A stretch of DNA of 13,752 bases from positions 1 through 13,752 of the forward strand of contig JACQUS010000548.1 of NCBI GenBank assembly GCA_016210125.1. Direction: 5' to 3'. The position numbers and the translations under genes were made by a program. The stretch is from Chloroflexota bacterium (GTDB lineage: Bacteria; Chloroflexota; UBA6077; FW602-bin22; JACQUS01). Within the stretch, counting starts at the first letter, position 1. Each line of letters starts with the position of its first letter. Positions 7,446 through 13,752 of the stretch are shown piece after piece. The notes below the pieces were generated by a model. The model made no database searches, was not told the origin of the DNA, and worked only from the letters and a program-made list of their open reading frames with translations.

Positions 7446-8438
7446 TCAGTCGTGCAGAAAACCGCGCAGCCGTTCTTCGAGCAGAAACTTGGAAAACCCC
7501 TCGCTGTGCCCGGTATCCCCGCTGGCGATTCCGGCCGAAGCCAGCCGGTGCACTACTTCCTCTCCATCACTCCCGGCCACCACATGGATGCGCTTGGGTG
7601 TGATGTTCGAAACGCTCGACCACAACTCAAGGAAGTGGGTTTCCATGGCCCGCCAGCCGACCACGAGAACCCTGTCCACGTCCGGCAGGATGGTCTTCAG
7701 CTGTTCGATGTGAGCGGTCGGGCATTCAAAGTCCGACTTGTTCACCACTGGGACCGCGATGGCGGGAAGGTAATACGCAGCGTCGCTTCCGCCGCTGCTC
7801 GCGTCTTTTCGAAATTCGTCGATCCACTGGAGCACACTTGACTGTTCGGTTCGCCAAGAGACATACCCCACGACTTTACGCACCCAGTCGACGGAACCGT
7901 GGAGCTTGAAAAGTTTGTATCTTGGGCTCGCGATGTATGCGTCCACGCTATTATTGAGCTCGATATACAGCCCCCTGGAAAGGGCCTGGTCGAGCAACGT
8001 GTCATAGTTGAAGGTGACGAACGCGACAGACTCGTCGTTATCCGAGCGCCACTTCGCAACTCGGTCAAGCAGCGTGGCGTAGTTATCGATGTGAGCAGTA
8101 TGCTGAGCCCACACGTTCACGCAGACCCGGATCACGTCCTTGAGATACGAGCGGAGTTCGATCATTTGACGAGCGACATGGCGATACCGTTCCCCCTCGT
8201 CGCGGATGTTCTCGAGCTCCTGTTCGATGGAAGGGCCGGACTCGGTGTTGAGCCGTCGCAGTCGGGCAAACAGCGGAGCACACTCGGCATGTTGCCCCAT
8301 CTGCTCGAAAAAGCGATCATCAAAGAGTTGGTTGGCCAATGGGGGCCGGTGTCGGTTTGCGTCATCCACTGGTCTGAAATCCAGATGCCCCTCACTGGAG
8401 TCGTAGGAGGCACCGGCGCCGAAGATGATCAGCAACAT
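7446..8438 (-). CDS. SIR2-like (SIR2_2-type) NAD-binding protein, probable defence effector
   Basis: A 330-residue protein. The ATG at 8438 has GGAGA nine bases upstream, and the longer frame to 8654 would run through the pgl promoter region. The N-terminus LLIIFGAGAS (GAGAS at 7-11) is the NAD-binding loop of SIR2-like proteins. TFNYDTLLD at 142-150 (Asn144, Asp146) and KLHGSVDW at 178-185 (His180) match the Asn and His active-site motifs of SIR2-type NADases. VLVVGWRAMETHFLELW at 257-273 matches the G(W/Y)xxxDxHF motif near the C-terminus. Such domains deplete NAD in anti-phage systems such as Thoeris, DSR and AVAST. Here there is only the SIR2-like domain and no obvious partner gene. GC is about 55% by eye, far below its neighbours, and it lies opposite to and between two pentose-phosphate genes, so recent insertion is likely. 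A function outside defence is possible. Confidence 0.82.
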   Translation of the reverse strand: MLLIIFGAGASYDSSEGHLDFRPVDDANRHRPPLANQLFDDRFFEQMGQHAECAPLFARLRRLNTESGPSIEQELENIRDEGERYRHVARQMIELRSYLKDVIRVCVNVWAQHTAHIDNYATLLDRVAKWRSDNDESVAFVTFNYDTLLDQALSRGLYIELNNSVDAYIASPRYKLFKLHGSVDWVRKVVGYVSWRTEQSSVLQWIDEFRKDASSGGSDAAYYLPAIAVPVVNKSDFECPTAHIEQLKTILPDVDRVLVVGWRAMETHFLELWSSVSNITPKRIHVVAGSDGEEVVHRLASAGIASGDTGHSEGFSKFLLEERLRGFLHD

Positions 8439-8474
8439 GGCGGTCGTCTCCAGGCGAGCTACTCGGCCAGTGCA

Positions 8475-8480
8475 AGTATA
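8475..8480 (-). promoter_or_regulatory. Possible -10 element for the SIR2-like gene
   Basis: On the minus strand TATACT lies 36 bases before the start codon, inside an AT-richer patch unlike the surrounding DNA. It overlaps an imperfect inverted repeat, CCAGT...ACTGG, at 8468-8484 that could be an operator. No good -35 hexamer is seen at the usual distance, so this is tentative. Confidence 0.25.
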
Positions 8481-8627
8481 CTGGTAATGCTTATCGGATT
8501 TGGCATTCGGTAACCGTTCACGTGCGGTATGGCGCTTCGGCGCGGCGAGAGCCGATCGCGCTTCTGGCAGCAGCGACGGTGACGCTGGGCAGCGCCGGCG
8601 GCATGCCGGCGTCCATAGGAGGGCCTG

Positions 8628-9413
8628 ATGCACGGTGGCGCACCGGCCATCCACGTGGCGCGCGACGCGGCCGAGCTAGCGGAGCGGGCCGCGGCGCTGC
8701 TCGCCGAGGAGATCACCGCCGCGGTGGCGGCGCGCGGCCGCTGCGCCCTGGCGCTGGCCGGCGGAGGCACGCCGCGGCCGGTCTACCAGCGGCTGGCGCA
8801 GTCGCCCTACCGCGAGCGCGTGCCCTGGCCGCAGGTGCACGTCTTCTGGGGCGACGAGCGCTGCGTCCTGCCGGACGACCCGGCGAACAATGCACGGATG
8901 GCCCACGAAGCGCTGCTGGCGCAGGTCGCGCTGCCGCCGGCCAACGTGCACCGTGTGCCGGTGGAGCTTGGCGCGCCGGAGGCGGTGGCCGCCGCCTACG
9001 ACGCCGAGCTGCGGGCCTTCTTTGGGGAAACCTCACCCCCTCGCTCCCCCTCTCCGTTCGCGGAGAGGGGGCTGGGGGGTGAGGTCGTGGCGCCGCGCTT
9101 CGACATCGTGCTCCTCGGCATGGGCGCCGACGGCCACACGGCCTCGCTCTTCCCCGGCAGCCCCGCCCTGGCCGAGCAGGAGCGCCTGGCCGTCGCGGTA
9201 TACGCCGCCCACCTGGCGAGCTGGCGCGTGACGCTGACGCTGCCGGTGCTGAACGCGGCGCACACGGTCGTCTTCCTCGTCGCTGGGGCCGACAAGGCGC
9301 CGGCGCTGCGCGCAGTGCTCGGCGGGGCGTCCGACCTGCCGGCGGCGCACGTCCGGCCGGCCAGCGGTCGCCTCGTCTGGCTGGTGGTTGCGGCGGCGAT
9401 CGGCGAGGGGTGA
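8628..9413 (+). CDS. pgl: 6-Phosphogluconolactonase (Pgl/DevB family)
   Basis: A 261-residue enzyme that hydrolyses 6-phosphoglucono-lactone to 6-phosphogluconate in the oxidative pentose phosphate pathway. ATG 8628 is preceded by AGGAGGG at about 8617-8623. The family signatures are ALAGGGTPRPVYQ (about 42-54) in the sugar-phosphate site, VHVFWGDERCV (70-80), and VLLGMGADGHTASLFPGSPA (161-180) with the active-site GADGH. Residues about 135-152, TSPPRSPSPF...GLGGE, are not part of the family. They are encoded by a 54-base palindromic repeat inserted in frame in a loop before the RFDIVLLGMG strand. The length of 261 is a little above the usual 230-250, in keeping with this. A short 7-bp hairpin lies at 8593-8611 upstream of the ribosome site. 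The gene lies downstream of rpiB-tal-pgi on the same strand, but the SIR2-like insertion probably separates their transcription. Confidence 0.92.
   Translation: MHGGAPAIHVARDAAELAERAAALLAEEITAAVAARGRCALALAGGGTPRPVYQRLAQSPYRERVPWPQVHVFWGDERCVLPDDPANNARMAHEALLAQVALPPANVHRVPVELGAPEAVAAAYDAELRAFFGETSPPRSPSPFAERGLGGEVVAPRFDIVLLGMGADGHTASLFPGSPALAEQERLAVAVYAAHLASWRVTLTLPVLNAAHTVVFLVAGADKAPALRAVLGGASDLPAAHVRPASGRLVWLVVAAAIGEG
9031..9084. repeat. 54-bp REP-like palindrome inserted in frame in pgl
   Basis: A nearly perfect palindrome. Its inner stem pairs 9046-9056 with 9061-9071 around a TTCG loop, and its outer stem pairs 9031-9041 with 9074-9084. It looks like the dispersed C/G-rich palindromes that begin CCTCACCCCCT and end GGGGTGAGG and are common between genes in some GC-rich bacteria. 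It is exactly 18 codons long, so pgl stays open, and it encodes a Pro/Ser/Gly-rich loop at residues 135-152. Confidence 0.85.
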
Positions 9414-9443
9414 CCACGGGCTGGCCGCCTCGCCGATCGCCGC
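9393..9443. terminator. Perfect 16-bp inverted repeat spanning the pgl stop codon
   Basis: Bases 9393-9408 are the exact reverse complement of 9428-9443, with a 19-nt loop. The left arm encodes the last residues of Pgl (AAIGE), and the stop lies in the loop. Because pgl and the histidine kinase gene are convergent, the hairpin may end transcription from both sides. No T-tract follows, so this role is inferred from position and stem strength. The rest of the 100-base gap shows nothing else clear. Confidence 0.65.
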
Positions 9444-9513
9444 TACGGCATAGCGAAGTCCGGCGTCCAGCGGTGGGAGCAGGGGCCTATCAGCCGCCGT
9501 GTCGCCGGGCTGT

Positions 9514-11559
9514 CTACGCCACCCCGAGTCGAGATCCGGCGGCCGGCCATGGCCCGTCCACGCTCCCCGCGCCGTTGGCCGTGCCGCCGCCCGCAGTTGC
9601 CGGCACAGGCGCGGCGGACGCGCCGTCCACGGAAGCGCGCTGCGGCAGCGGCGCGGCGGGCAGGTCCAGTGGCAGCTCGACCGTGAACGTGCTACCGTGC
9701 CCCGGCCCCGGCGAGGTCGCGCTGATCCGCCCGCCGTGGGCCTCGACGATGGCCTGCGCGATGGCCAGGCCCAGCCCCGTCCCTTTGATCGCGCGGACCT
9801 CGGCGCGCGAGGAGCGGTAGAAGCGCTCGAAGAGCCGGCCGGCGTCCTCGGGCGTCAGCCCCAGACCCTCGTCGGTGACGCTGAGGCGCGCCGCCGTCGC
9901 GTCGCCGGCGACCTTGACGCGGATCGTCCCACCCCGCGGGGAGTAGCGGATGGCGTTGGCGATCAGGTTGTCGAGCACCTGCCGCATGCGCTCGCGATCG
10001 ACCGCGACGAGCGGCAGGTCCCCGCCGGCGACGACGAGCTGATGGCTGGCCATGCTCTCGGCGTAGCGCGTGACCGTTTCCTGCGCCAGCGTGAGGAGGT
10101 CGGTTGGTCGGCGGTCGAGGCCGAAGCGCCCGCTCTCGAGCCGGCCGAGGTCGAGCAGCTCGTCGACCAGCCGGCTGAGGCGCTGCGCTTCGGACTCGAG
10201 CTGGGCGGCGATCTCGCGCACGCGCGCGCCGTCGTAAACGCGCGTCGCCAGCAGCTCGGCGTAGCCCAGGACGACGGCCAGCGGCGTGCGCAGCTCGTGC
10301 GAGGCGACGGAGACGAACTCGCTCTTCAGCCGGCTCAGCTCGCGCAGCGCCTCCACCTCGCCGACGACGGCGAACGCGCGCACATTGGCCAGCGCGATGG
10401 CCGCCTGCGCAGCCAGCCCGGTCGCCAAGGCGATCTCCTCCGGCGCGAAGACGTGCCTCGTCGAACTGAAGTGCACGACCATGACGCCCTCGAGCTGCTC
10501 GCCGACGGCCAGCGGCACGAGGAGGCAGGAGCTGACGCCGTACCACGCGGCGAGCCCCGGCGGCAATAGCGGGGAGTCAGGCGCGTGCGCGATGGCCAGC
10601 GGCTGCCGCTCGGCGCAGACGCGCGCGAACGCCGGGAACTCCTCGTGCGTCAGCTCGCGGTAGGGGAAACGCGCCAGCTTTTCGGCTGGGACGCCGTGGT
10701 GAGCGCGCAGCACCAAGCGCGAGCGGTCGGGCGCGACGAGGAAGATGAGCGCGTCGTCGGCCTTCAGCAGATCGACCGCGCGCGCTGCGACGTCGCCGAG
10801 CACCTGGTCGAGCGGGGCCAGGCGGGCCAGGTCCTGCGCCGTGCCGACCAGGGCGTGGGCCACGGCGCTGGCGCGCTGCGTCGCCACCAGCAGGCTGGCG
10901 TTCTCCTCGGCCTGCTGGCGCAGTCGCCGGGCGGCGCCGCGCACGAGGCGCAGGAGCAGCAGGTAGAGCGGGGCGGCGAAGCCCACGAGGCTGAGGGCGG
11001 CGAAGAGCTGCAGCTCGGCGATGGGCGCCGCCAGCGGCCCGAAGTCCTGCTCCCGCTCGACGTCGCCGGCGACGCCGCCGCCGTCACGCAGCGGCACGAG
11101 CAGGCGGAGCTGCCGGTGCGGGCCGGCCGGTCGATCGACGGCGACGATCTCATGCGTGACGCGGCCGGCCGCGGCCTGGGCGATCAGGGCCGGCGACAGC
11201 GCGAGCTCGGCTGGCGCGCTGGCATAGAGCTGCTGGCCGCCGAGCGACCAGAATGCGACGCGCTCGGTCGGCGCGACGAGCACGCGCTCGCTCGCCTCGG
11301 CCAGGCGCTGCGGCGCGCCGGCGGGCAGCGGGTCGCCCGGAAAGACGCGCGGCTGGGCGCCGCGCATGGTCTGTGCCAGGCGGTCGCTCGTCTCCTGCGC
11401 CGCGCGGTCGAGGAGGTAGCGCTCGACTATCCAGCCAGTCGCTGCCATCGTGAGGGCCGTCGCCAGTAGCGTGACGGCCAAGCTGACGAGTGTGAAGCGG
11501 CGCACCAGCCCTTCGCCGGGATGCGGTCGCCGGCCCGCCGCCGCGTCCTGTGCTACCAT
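9514..11559 (-). CDS. Membrane sensor histidine kinase with GAF domain (orphan)
   Basis: A 681-residue sensor kinase. ATG 11559 has GGGGGA seven bases upstream; the longer frame to 11697 has no better site. A short basic N-terminus is followed by membrane segment 1 (about 22-44), an outside domain (about 45-180) without a recognised fold, and membrane segment 2 (about 184-206). A linker with coiled-coil character (209-235) leads to a GAF-like domain (about 248-395). The HisKA domain has ASHELRTPL, with phospho-acceptor His421. The HATPase domain has N-box NLIANAIRYSPRGG (531-544), G1 box DEGLGL (563-568), F-box ERFYRSS (578-584) and G2 box GTGLGLAI (593-600). All catalytic motifs are intact. 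The last 45 residues are a Pro/Ala/Gly-rich tail. It should autophosphorylate and pass phosphate to a response regulator, but none is beside it, so the partner must be elsewhere. The signal is unknown. It is divergent from the flagellar operon. Confidence 0.92.
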   Translation of the reverse strand: MVAQDAAAGRRPHPGEGLVRRFTLVSLAVTLLATALTMAATGWIVERYLLDRAAQETSDRLAQTMRGAQPRVFPGDPLPAGAPQRLAEASERVLVAPTERVAFWSLGGQQLYASAPAELALSPALIAQAAAGRVTHEIVAVDRPAGPHRQLRLLVPLRDGGGVAGDVEREQDFGPLAAPIAELQLFAALSLVGFAAPLYLLLLRLVRGAARRLRQQAEENASLLVATQRASAVAHALVGTAQDLARLAPLDQVLGDVAARAVDLLKADDALIFLVAPDRSRLVLRAHHGVPAEKLARFPYRELTHEEFPAFARVCAERQPLAIAHAPDSPLLPPGLAAWYGVSSCLLVPLAVGEQLEGVMVVHFSSTRHVFAPEEIALATGLAAQAAIALANVRAFAVVGEVEALRELSRLKSEFVSVASHELRTPLAVVLGYAELLATRVYDGARVREIAAQLESEAQRLSRLVDELLDLGRLESGRFGLDRRPTDLLTLAQETVTRYAESMASHQLVVAGGDLPLVAVDRERMRQVLDNLIANAIRYSPRGGTIRVKVAGDATAARLSVTDEGLGLTPEDAGRLFERFYRSSRAEVRAIKGTGLGLAIAQAIVEAHGGRISATSPGPGHGSTFTVELPLDLPAAPLPQRASVDGASAAPVPATAGGGTANGAGSVDGPWPAAGSRLGVA

Positions 11560-11700
11560 CGTGCGTCCCCCGGAAGCAGTTCCCAAGGCGCGTCCGCAGG
11601 CTTGGCCTAGCGCGAGGGCTTGCCTCTGCCGAACGGCTGAGCGTGGCCAAGGAGAGGTCCCGCGCCCACGTAGCGTCGCCCGTCGGTCAGGCGCCATGGG

Positions 11701-11735
11701 TCCATCGCTGCTTCCATCGCTGTTTCCATGTTGCC
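11701..11735. repeat. 12-bp imperfect tandem repeat, about three units
   Basis: TCCATCGCTGCT at 11701 and TCCATCGCTGTT at 11713 differ by one base, and a degenerate third unit starts at 11725. It lies in the leader side of the histidine kinase promoter region. Its function is unknown. Confidence 0.6.
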
Positions 11736-11810
11736 GCCGCGCGTGCGTGGGCGCGGTGATCGTGGTTACGTAGCGAGGTTGTCACCGAAGCGTTGCCTAG
11801 CAGGGGATCG

Positions 11811-11830
11811 AGCGAGCGTCTTCGTTCGCT
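11811..11830. repeat. Small hairpin in the divergent intergenic region
   Basis: Eight pairs, one of them G-U, join 11811-11818 with 11823-11830 around a TCTT loop. No T-run follows. It may be part of a leader or a decayed element, but nothing else supports a role. Confidence 0.4.
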
Positions 11831-11917
11831 AGCATCGTACGTAGCGGGGCCGAGAATCAGGACTTCCCCGATAGTGCGTTGCGCGCGCCCTAGGGCATGC
11901 TCATAGGCGAGGGCCGG

Positions 11918-11981
11918 CCCCATCCCCTGTGTCTCCCTTCCCGACGGGGGAGAGGGAGACGCGGCGACGCGGGGAGGGGTG
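11918..11981. repeat. REP-like C/G-rich palindromic element
   Basis: GTCTCCCT at 11931-11938 is the exact reverse complement of 11953-11960, with a CCC-GAC-GGG core between them. Outer C-rich (11918-11927) and G-rich (11971-11981) flanks can pair imperfectly. The layout (C-rich flank, CTCCC stem, short loop, GGGAG stem, G-rich flank ending in GGGGTG) resembles the element inside pgl. Confidence 0.55.
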
Positions 11982-12100
11982 CGGTGCGGCGGCTCGCCGA
12001 ATGTCCGAACCCGGTGAGGGCGGAGCAAGCGCCGCTGGTGGCCCCGCACGCGCGAGGCGCTCGTCGCCCCGGCAGGGTGCGACCGCCGGGGATGGCAAGG

Positions 12101-12127
12101 GGAGTCCGAGGGGGCGAAGTCCCGTCT
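12101..12127. repeat. Degenerate copy of the GGGCGAAG palindrome
   Basis: GGAGTCCGAGGGGGCGAAG at 12101-12119 matches the left half of the perfect hairpin at 2702 with few changes, but the right half (TCCCGTCT) pairs poorly. It lies 60 bases before fliQ. Confidence 0.5.
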
Positions 12128-12185
12128 GGGGTCCATCGCAGAGTGCGGTGGAGCGACCCGCCGGAGCTGGTTTCAGGAGGGCGGC

Positions 12186-12455
12186 ATGACGCAGGAGACG
12201 GTGGTCACCCTGGGGCAGGGGGCACTGCTGACGATCGCCCTGGTGGCGGCCCCGGTCCTGCTCGTCAGCATGGCCATCGGCCTGCTCATCAGCCTCTTCC
12301 AGGCCGTCACGCAGATCAACGAGATGACGCTGACCTTCGTGCCCAAGATCGTAGCCGTCGTCGGCGCGATGATCGTCTTCGGCCCGTGGATGATGCACAT
12401 GATGCTAGGCTACGCCACGCAGCTCTTCTCGACGCTCTGGCAGTTCGCGCGCTGA
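12186..12455 (+). CDS. fliQ: Flagellar export-gate protein FliQ
   Basis: An 89-residue inner-membrane protein of the flagellar type III export gate, where FliP, FliQ and FliR form the channel. Its length is typical. ATG 12186 follows AGGAGGGCGGC. Two membrane segments are seen, about 12-36 and about 50-72. The family pattern is clear: an early AxxPVLLVSMAIGLLISLFQ helix, then the loop TQINEMTLTFVPKI with the conserved Q-I-N-E-x-T-L-x-F-x-P-K. It is the first gene of fliQ-fliR-flhB. fliP, which usually lies just upstream, is not in the window; the 626 bases before it hold no gene. Confidence 0.96.
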   Translation: MTQETVVTLGQGALLTIALVAAPVLLVSMAIGLLISLFQAVTQINEMTLTFVPKIVAVVGAMIVFGPWMMHMMLGYATQLFSTLWQFAR

Positions 12456-12463
12456 GGCCGCGG

Positions 12464-13267
12464 GTGGAGTTCGCCGGATGGTCGGTGCCGCAGGCGCAGG
12501 TGTACTTCCTTCTGGTCATGCGCGCCCTCAGCCTGTTCATGACCATGCCGCTGTTCAGCACGCGCGCTGTGCCGACGCTCAGCCGCCTGGGGCTGGCGCT
12601 CTTCGTCGCGCTCGTGCTGCTGCCGCTCCAGACACGCCACGTGCCGGAGCTGCCGACCGAGCTGCTCGCCTATCTCGGGCTCGTGGCGCGGGAGGTACTG
12701 GTCGGCGTTGTGATGGGGTTCGGCACGACGCTCGTCTTCGCCAGCATCCAGATCGCCGGGCAGATCATCGGCCTCCAGCTCGGCCTGAACATCGCCACGG
12801 TGCTTGACCCCTTGAACGCCGGCCAGCAGGTCTCGTTCATGGACCAGTTCTACTCCGTGCTGGCGGCGCTGATCTTCCTGGCCATCGACGGCCATCACGG
12901 CCTGCTGCTCGCCCTCCAGCACAGCTTCGAGCTCCTGCCGCCGGGCACGTTCGGCCCGCAGGGCGGGACGCTCGAGGCGCTGGTCGCGCTGACCATGGAG
13001 CTCTTTCGTGTCGCCCTGCGCCTGGCGCTGCCGGTGCTCGGCACCCTCATGCTGGTGGACCTGGCGATGGCGCTCCTGTCGCGCGTGGTGCCGCAGATGA
13101 ACGTCTTCTTCGTTGGTTTGCCGTTCAAACTGGGCCTCGGGCTGTGGATCGCGGCGCTGAGCCTGCCGCTGGTGCTCGGCTCGGCCGCGCAACTGTTCGG
13201 CGATCTGCCCGTCGCGTTGGCGCGGCTGCTGCTGCCCAGCGTGGCCGCGCCGCTGCCGGGGGCGTAG
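12464..13267 (+). CDS. fliR: Flagellar export-gate protein FliR
   Basis: A 267-residue multi-membrane protein, close to the usual 255-265. I choose GTG 12464, eight bases after the fliQ stop and behind a GAGG at 12454-12457. The frame is open further upstream, but that part is a shadow of fliQ. Family motifs are an N-terminal helix QAQVYFLLVMRALSLFMTMP, PLFSTRAVPTLSRLGLAL near 30-47, then REVLVGVVMGF, and a long segment with QIAGQIIGLQLGLN and VSFMDQFYSVLAALIFL. About six hydrophobic segments can be seen. It forms part of the export gate with FliP and FliQ, and contacts FlhB. Tight spacing on both sides supports one operon. Confidence 0.95.
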   Translation: MEFAGWSVPQAQVYFLLVMRALSLFMTMPLFSTRAVPTLSRLGLALFVALVLLPLQTRHVPELPTELLAYLGLVAREVLVGVVMGFGTTLVFASIQIAGQIIGLQLGLNIATVLDPLNAGQQVSFMDQFYSVLAALIFLAIDGHHGLLLALQHSFELLPPGTFGPQGGTLEALVALTMELFRVALRLALPVLGTLMLVDLAMALLSRVVPQMNVFFVGLPFKLGLGLWIAALSLPLVLGSAAQLFGDLPVALARLLLPSVAAPLPGA

Positions 13268-13269
13268 GT

Positions 13270-13752
13270 GTGGCTGGCGAAAAAACCGAACCAGCGACCG
13301 GGAAACGTCGCGCCGAAGCGCGCCGGCGCGGGCAGATCGCGCGCAGCCCGGAGATCGTCTCGGCGACCGTGCTCCTCACGGCCTACCTGGTCGTCCTGGC
13401 CGCCGGGGGATCGGTCATCCAGCAGCTCCGCGCGCTCCTGGAGACGGTGTTCCGCAACGTCGCCGTGCGGGACATCACGCCCGACCAGGCGCATGCCTAT
13501 ATGGTTGCCTTGGCGCTATGGACTGGGCAGGTTGTCGGGCCCATCATCCTGGCACTCATGGCCGCCGGGCTGCTGGTGAACGTGGCCCAAACGGGCTTCC
13601 TGCTGACCTTCGAGCCGCTCAAGCCGAACTTGAGTCGCCTGAACATCGTATCCGGCTTCGGTCGGGTGTTCGCGCGGCGCACGGCGCTTATCGATCTGGC
13701 CAAGTCGGTGGCGAAGCTGCTCATCGTCGGCTTCGTCATCTGGAAGACGGTC
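13270..13752 (+). CDS. flhB: Flagellar export protein FlhB, N-terminal 161 residues (cut by window end)
   Basis: The frame runs open from GTG 13270, two bases after the fliR stop, to the window end. The start is GEKTEPATGKRRAEARRRGQ, the charged N-terminus of FlhB (GEKTE.PT.KR..EAR.KGQ), then IARSPEIVSATVLL entering membrane segment 1 at about 27-47. Two more hydrophobic stretches follow, at about 80-100 and 145-161, with the family motif GFLLTFEPLKPNLSRLN around 112-128 and GFGRVFARR after it. FlhB switches export from hook to filament proteins by self-cleavage at NPTH in its C-terminal domain, which lies outside the window. There is no strong ribosome site of its own, so translational coupling to fliR is likely. 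Confidence 0.95.
   Translation, partial: MAGEKTEPATGKRRAEARRRGQIARSPEIVSATVLLTAYLVVLAAGGSVIQQLRALLETVFRNVAVRDITPDQAHAYMVALALWTGQVVGPIILALMAAGLLVNVAQTGFLLTFEPLKPNLSRLNIVSGFGRVFARRTALIDLAKSVAKLLIVGFVIWKTV

Larger units (their letters stand above)
11560..12185. other. 626-bp divergent intergenic region, no convincing gene
   Basis: This gap separates the start of the histidine kinase gene from the start of fliQ, so it should contain both promoters. Frames through it look like arginine/proline-rich shadows, without family motifs or ribosome sites. It holds a 12-bp imperfect tandem repeat (11701-11735), a hairpin (11811-11830), a palindromic element (11918-11981) and a degenerate GGGCGAAG element (12101-12127). 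The 8-mer ACGTAGCG occurs three times in the same direction, at 11668, 11768 and 11839. I could not identify a sigma-70, sigma-28 or sigma-54 promoter with confidence. Confidence 0.6.

Noticed and set aside
4925..7603. 892-residue plus-strand frame inside rpiB-tal-pgi
   Set aside because: It is very rich in Arg, Gly and Ala, a typical shadow in high-GC DNA. The fusion frame has all the family motifs.
11687..12136. Minus-strand frame of 149 residues in the kinase-fliQ gap
   Set aside because: It runs through two palindromic elements and a tandem repeat, has no ribosome site and matches no family I know.

Overview
The window is GC-rich DNA, by eye about 70% GC in most genes. Its genes are tightly packed, use some GTG starts and have good Shine-Dalgarno sites. 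A transaldolase/glucose-6-phosphate isomerase fusion, a luciferase-like flavin oxidoreductase, Gram-negative-style flagellar export genes and short GC-rich palindromic repeats together suggest a member of the Chloroflexota (Thermomicrobia-like). This is an inference from gene content; no rRNA or other strong taxonomic marker is present.

Positions 3-4064. The window opens inside a lower-GC reading frame whose product resembles the C-terminal domain of DarG-type antitoxins. Next come a zinc alcohol dehydrogenase (699-1811) and a two-domain EthD/DUF4286-like protein (1949-2608). Convergent to these is a luciferase-like flavin oxidoreductase (2819-3829, minus). Between the convergent genes lie a perfect 11-bp-stem hairpin and four copies of a 13-bp repeat. 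The C-terminal stub of a PIN-domain (VapC-like) gene sits at 3936-4064.

Positions 4110-9413 hold a pentose-phosphate/glycolysis module. A 1086-residue protein carries RpiB, transaldolase and Pgi domains in one chain. 6-Phosphogluconolactonase (pgl) lies downstream. A lower-GC, oppositely oriented SIR2-like gene (7446-8438) separates the two. The main finding is that the transaldolase domain keeps its fold-level sequence but has lost the Schiff-base lysine (Gln at residue 284) and most other active-site residues, while the RpiB and Pgi signatures are intact. pgl carries a 54-nt palindromic repeat inserted in frame and ends in a perfect 16-bp inverted repeat that spans its stop codon.

Positions 9514-13752. 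A large orphan sensor histidine kinase (minus) is divergent from a flagellar export-gate operon fliQ-fliR-flhB, with flhB cut by the window end. The 626-bp region between them has no convincing gene but holds several palindromes and small repeats.

In function, RpiB, Pgi and Pgl link glucose 6-phosphate, fructose 6-phosphate and the pentose phosphates. FliQ, FliR and FlhB form part of the flagellar type III export gate. The DarG-like, PIN and SIR2-like pieces look like defence or toxin-antitoxin genes placed between housekeeping genes.
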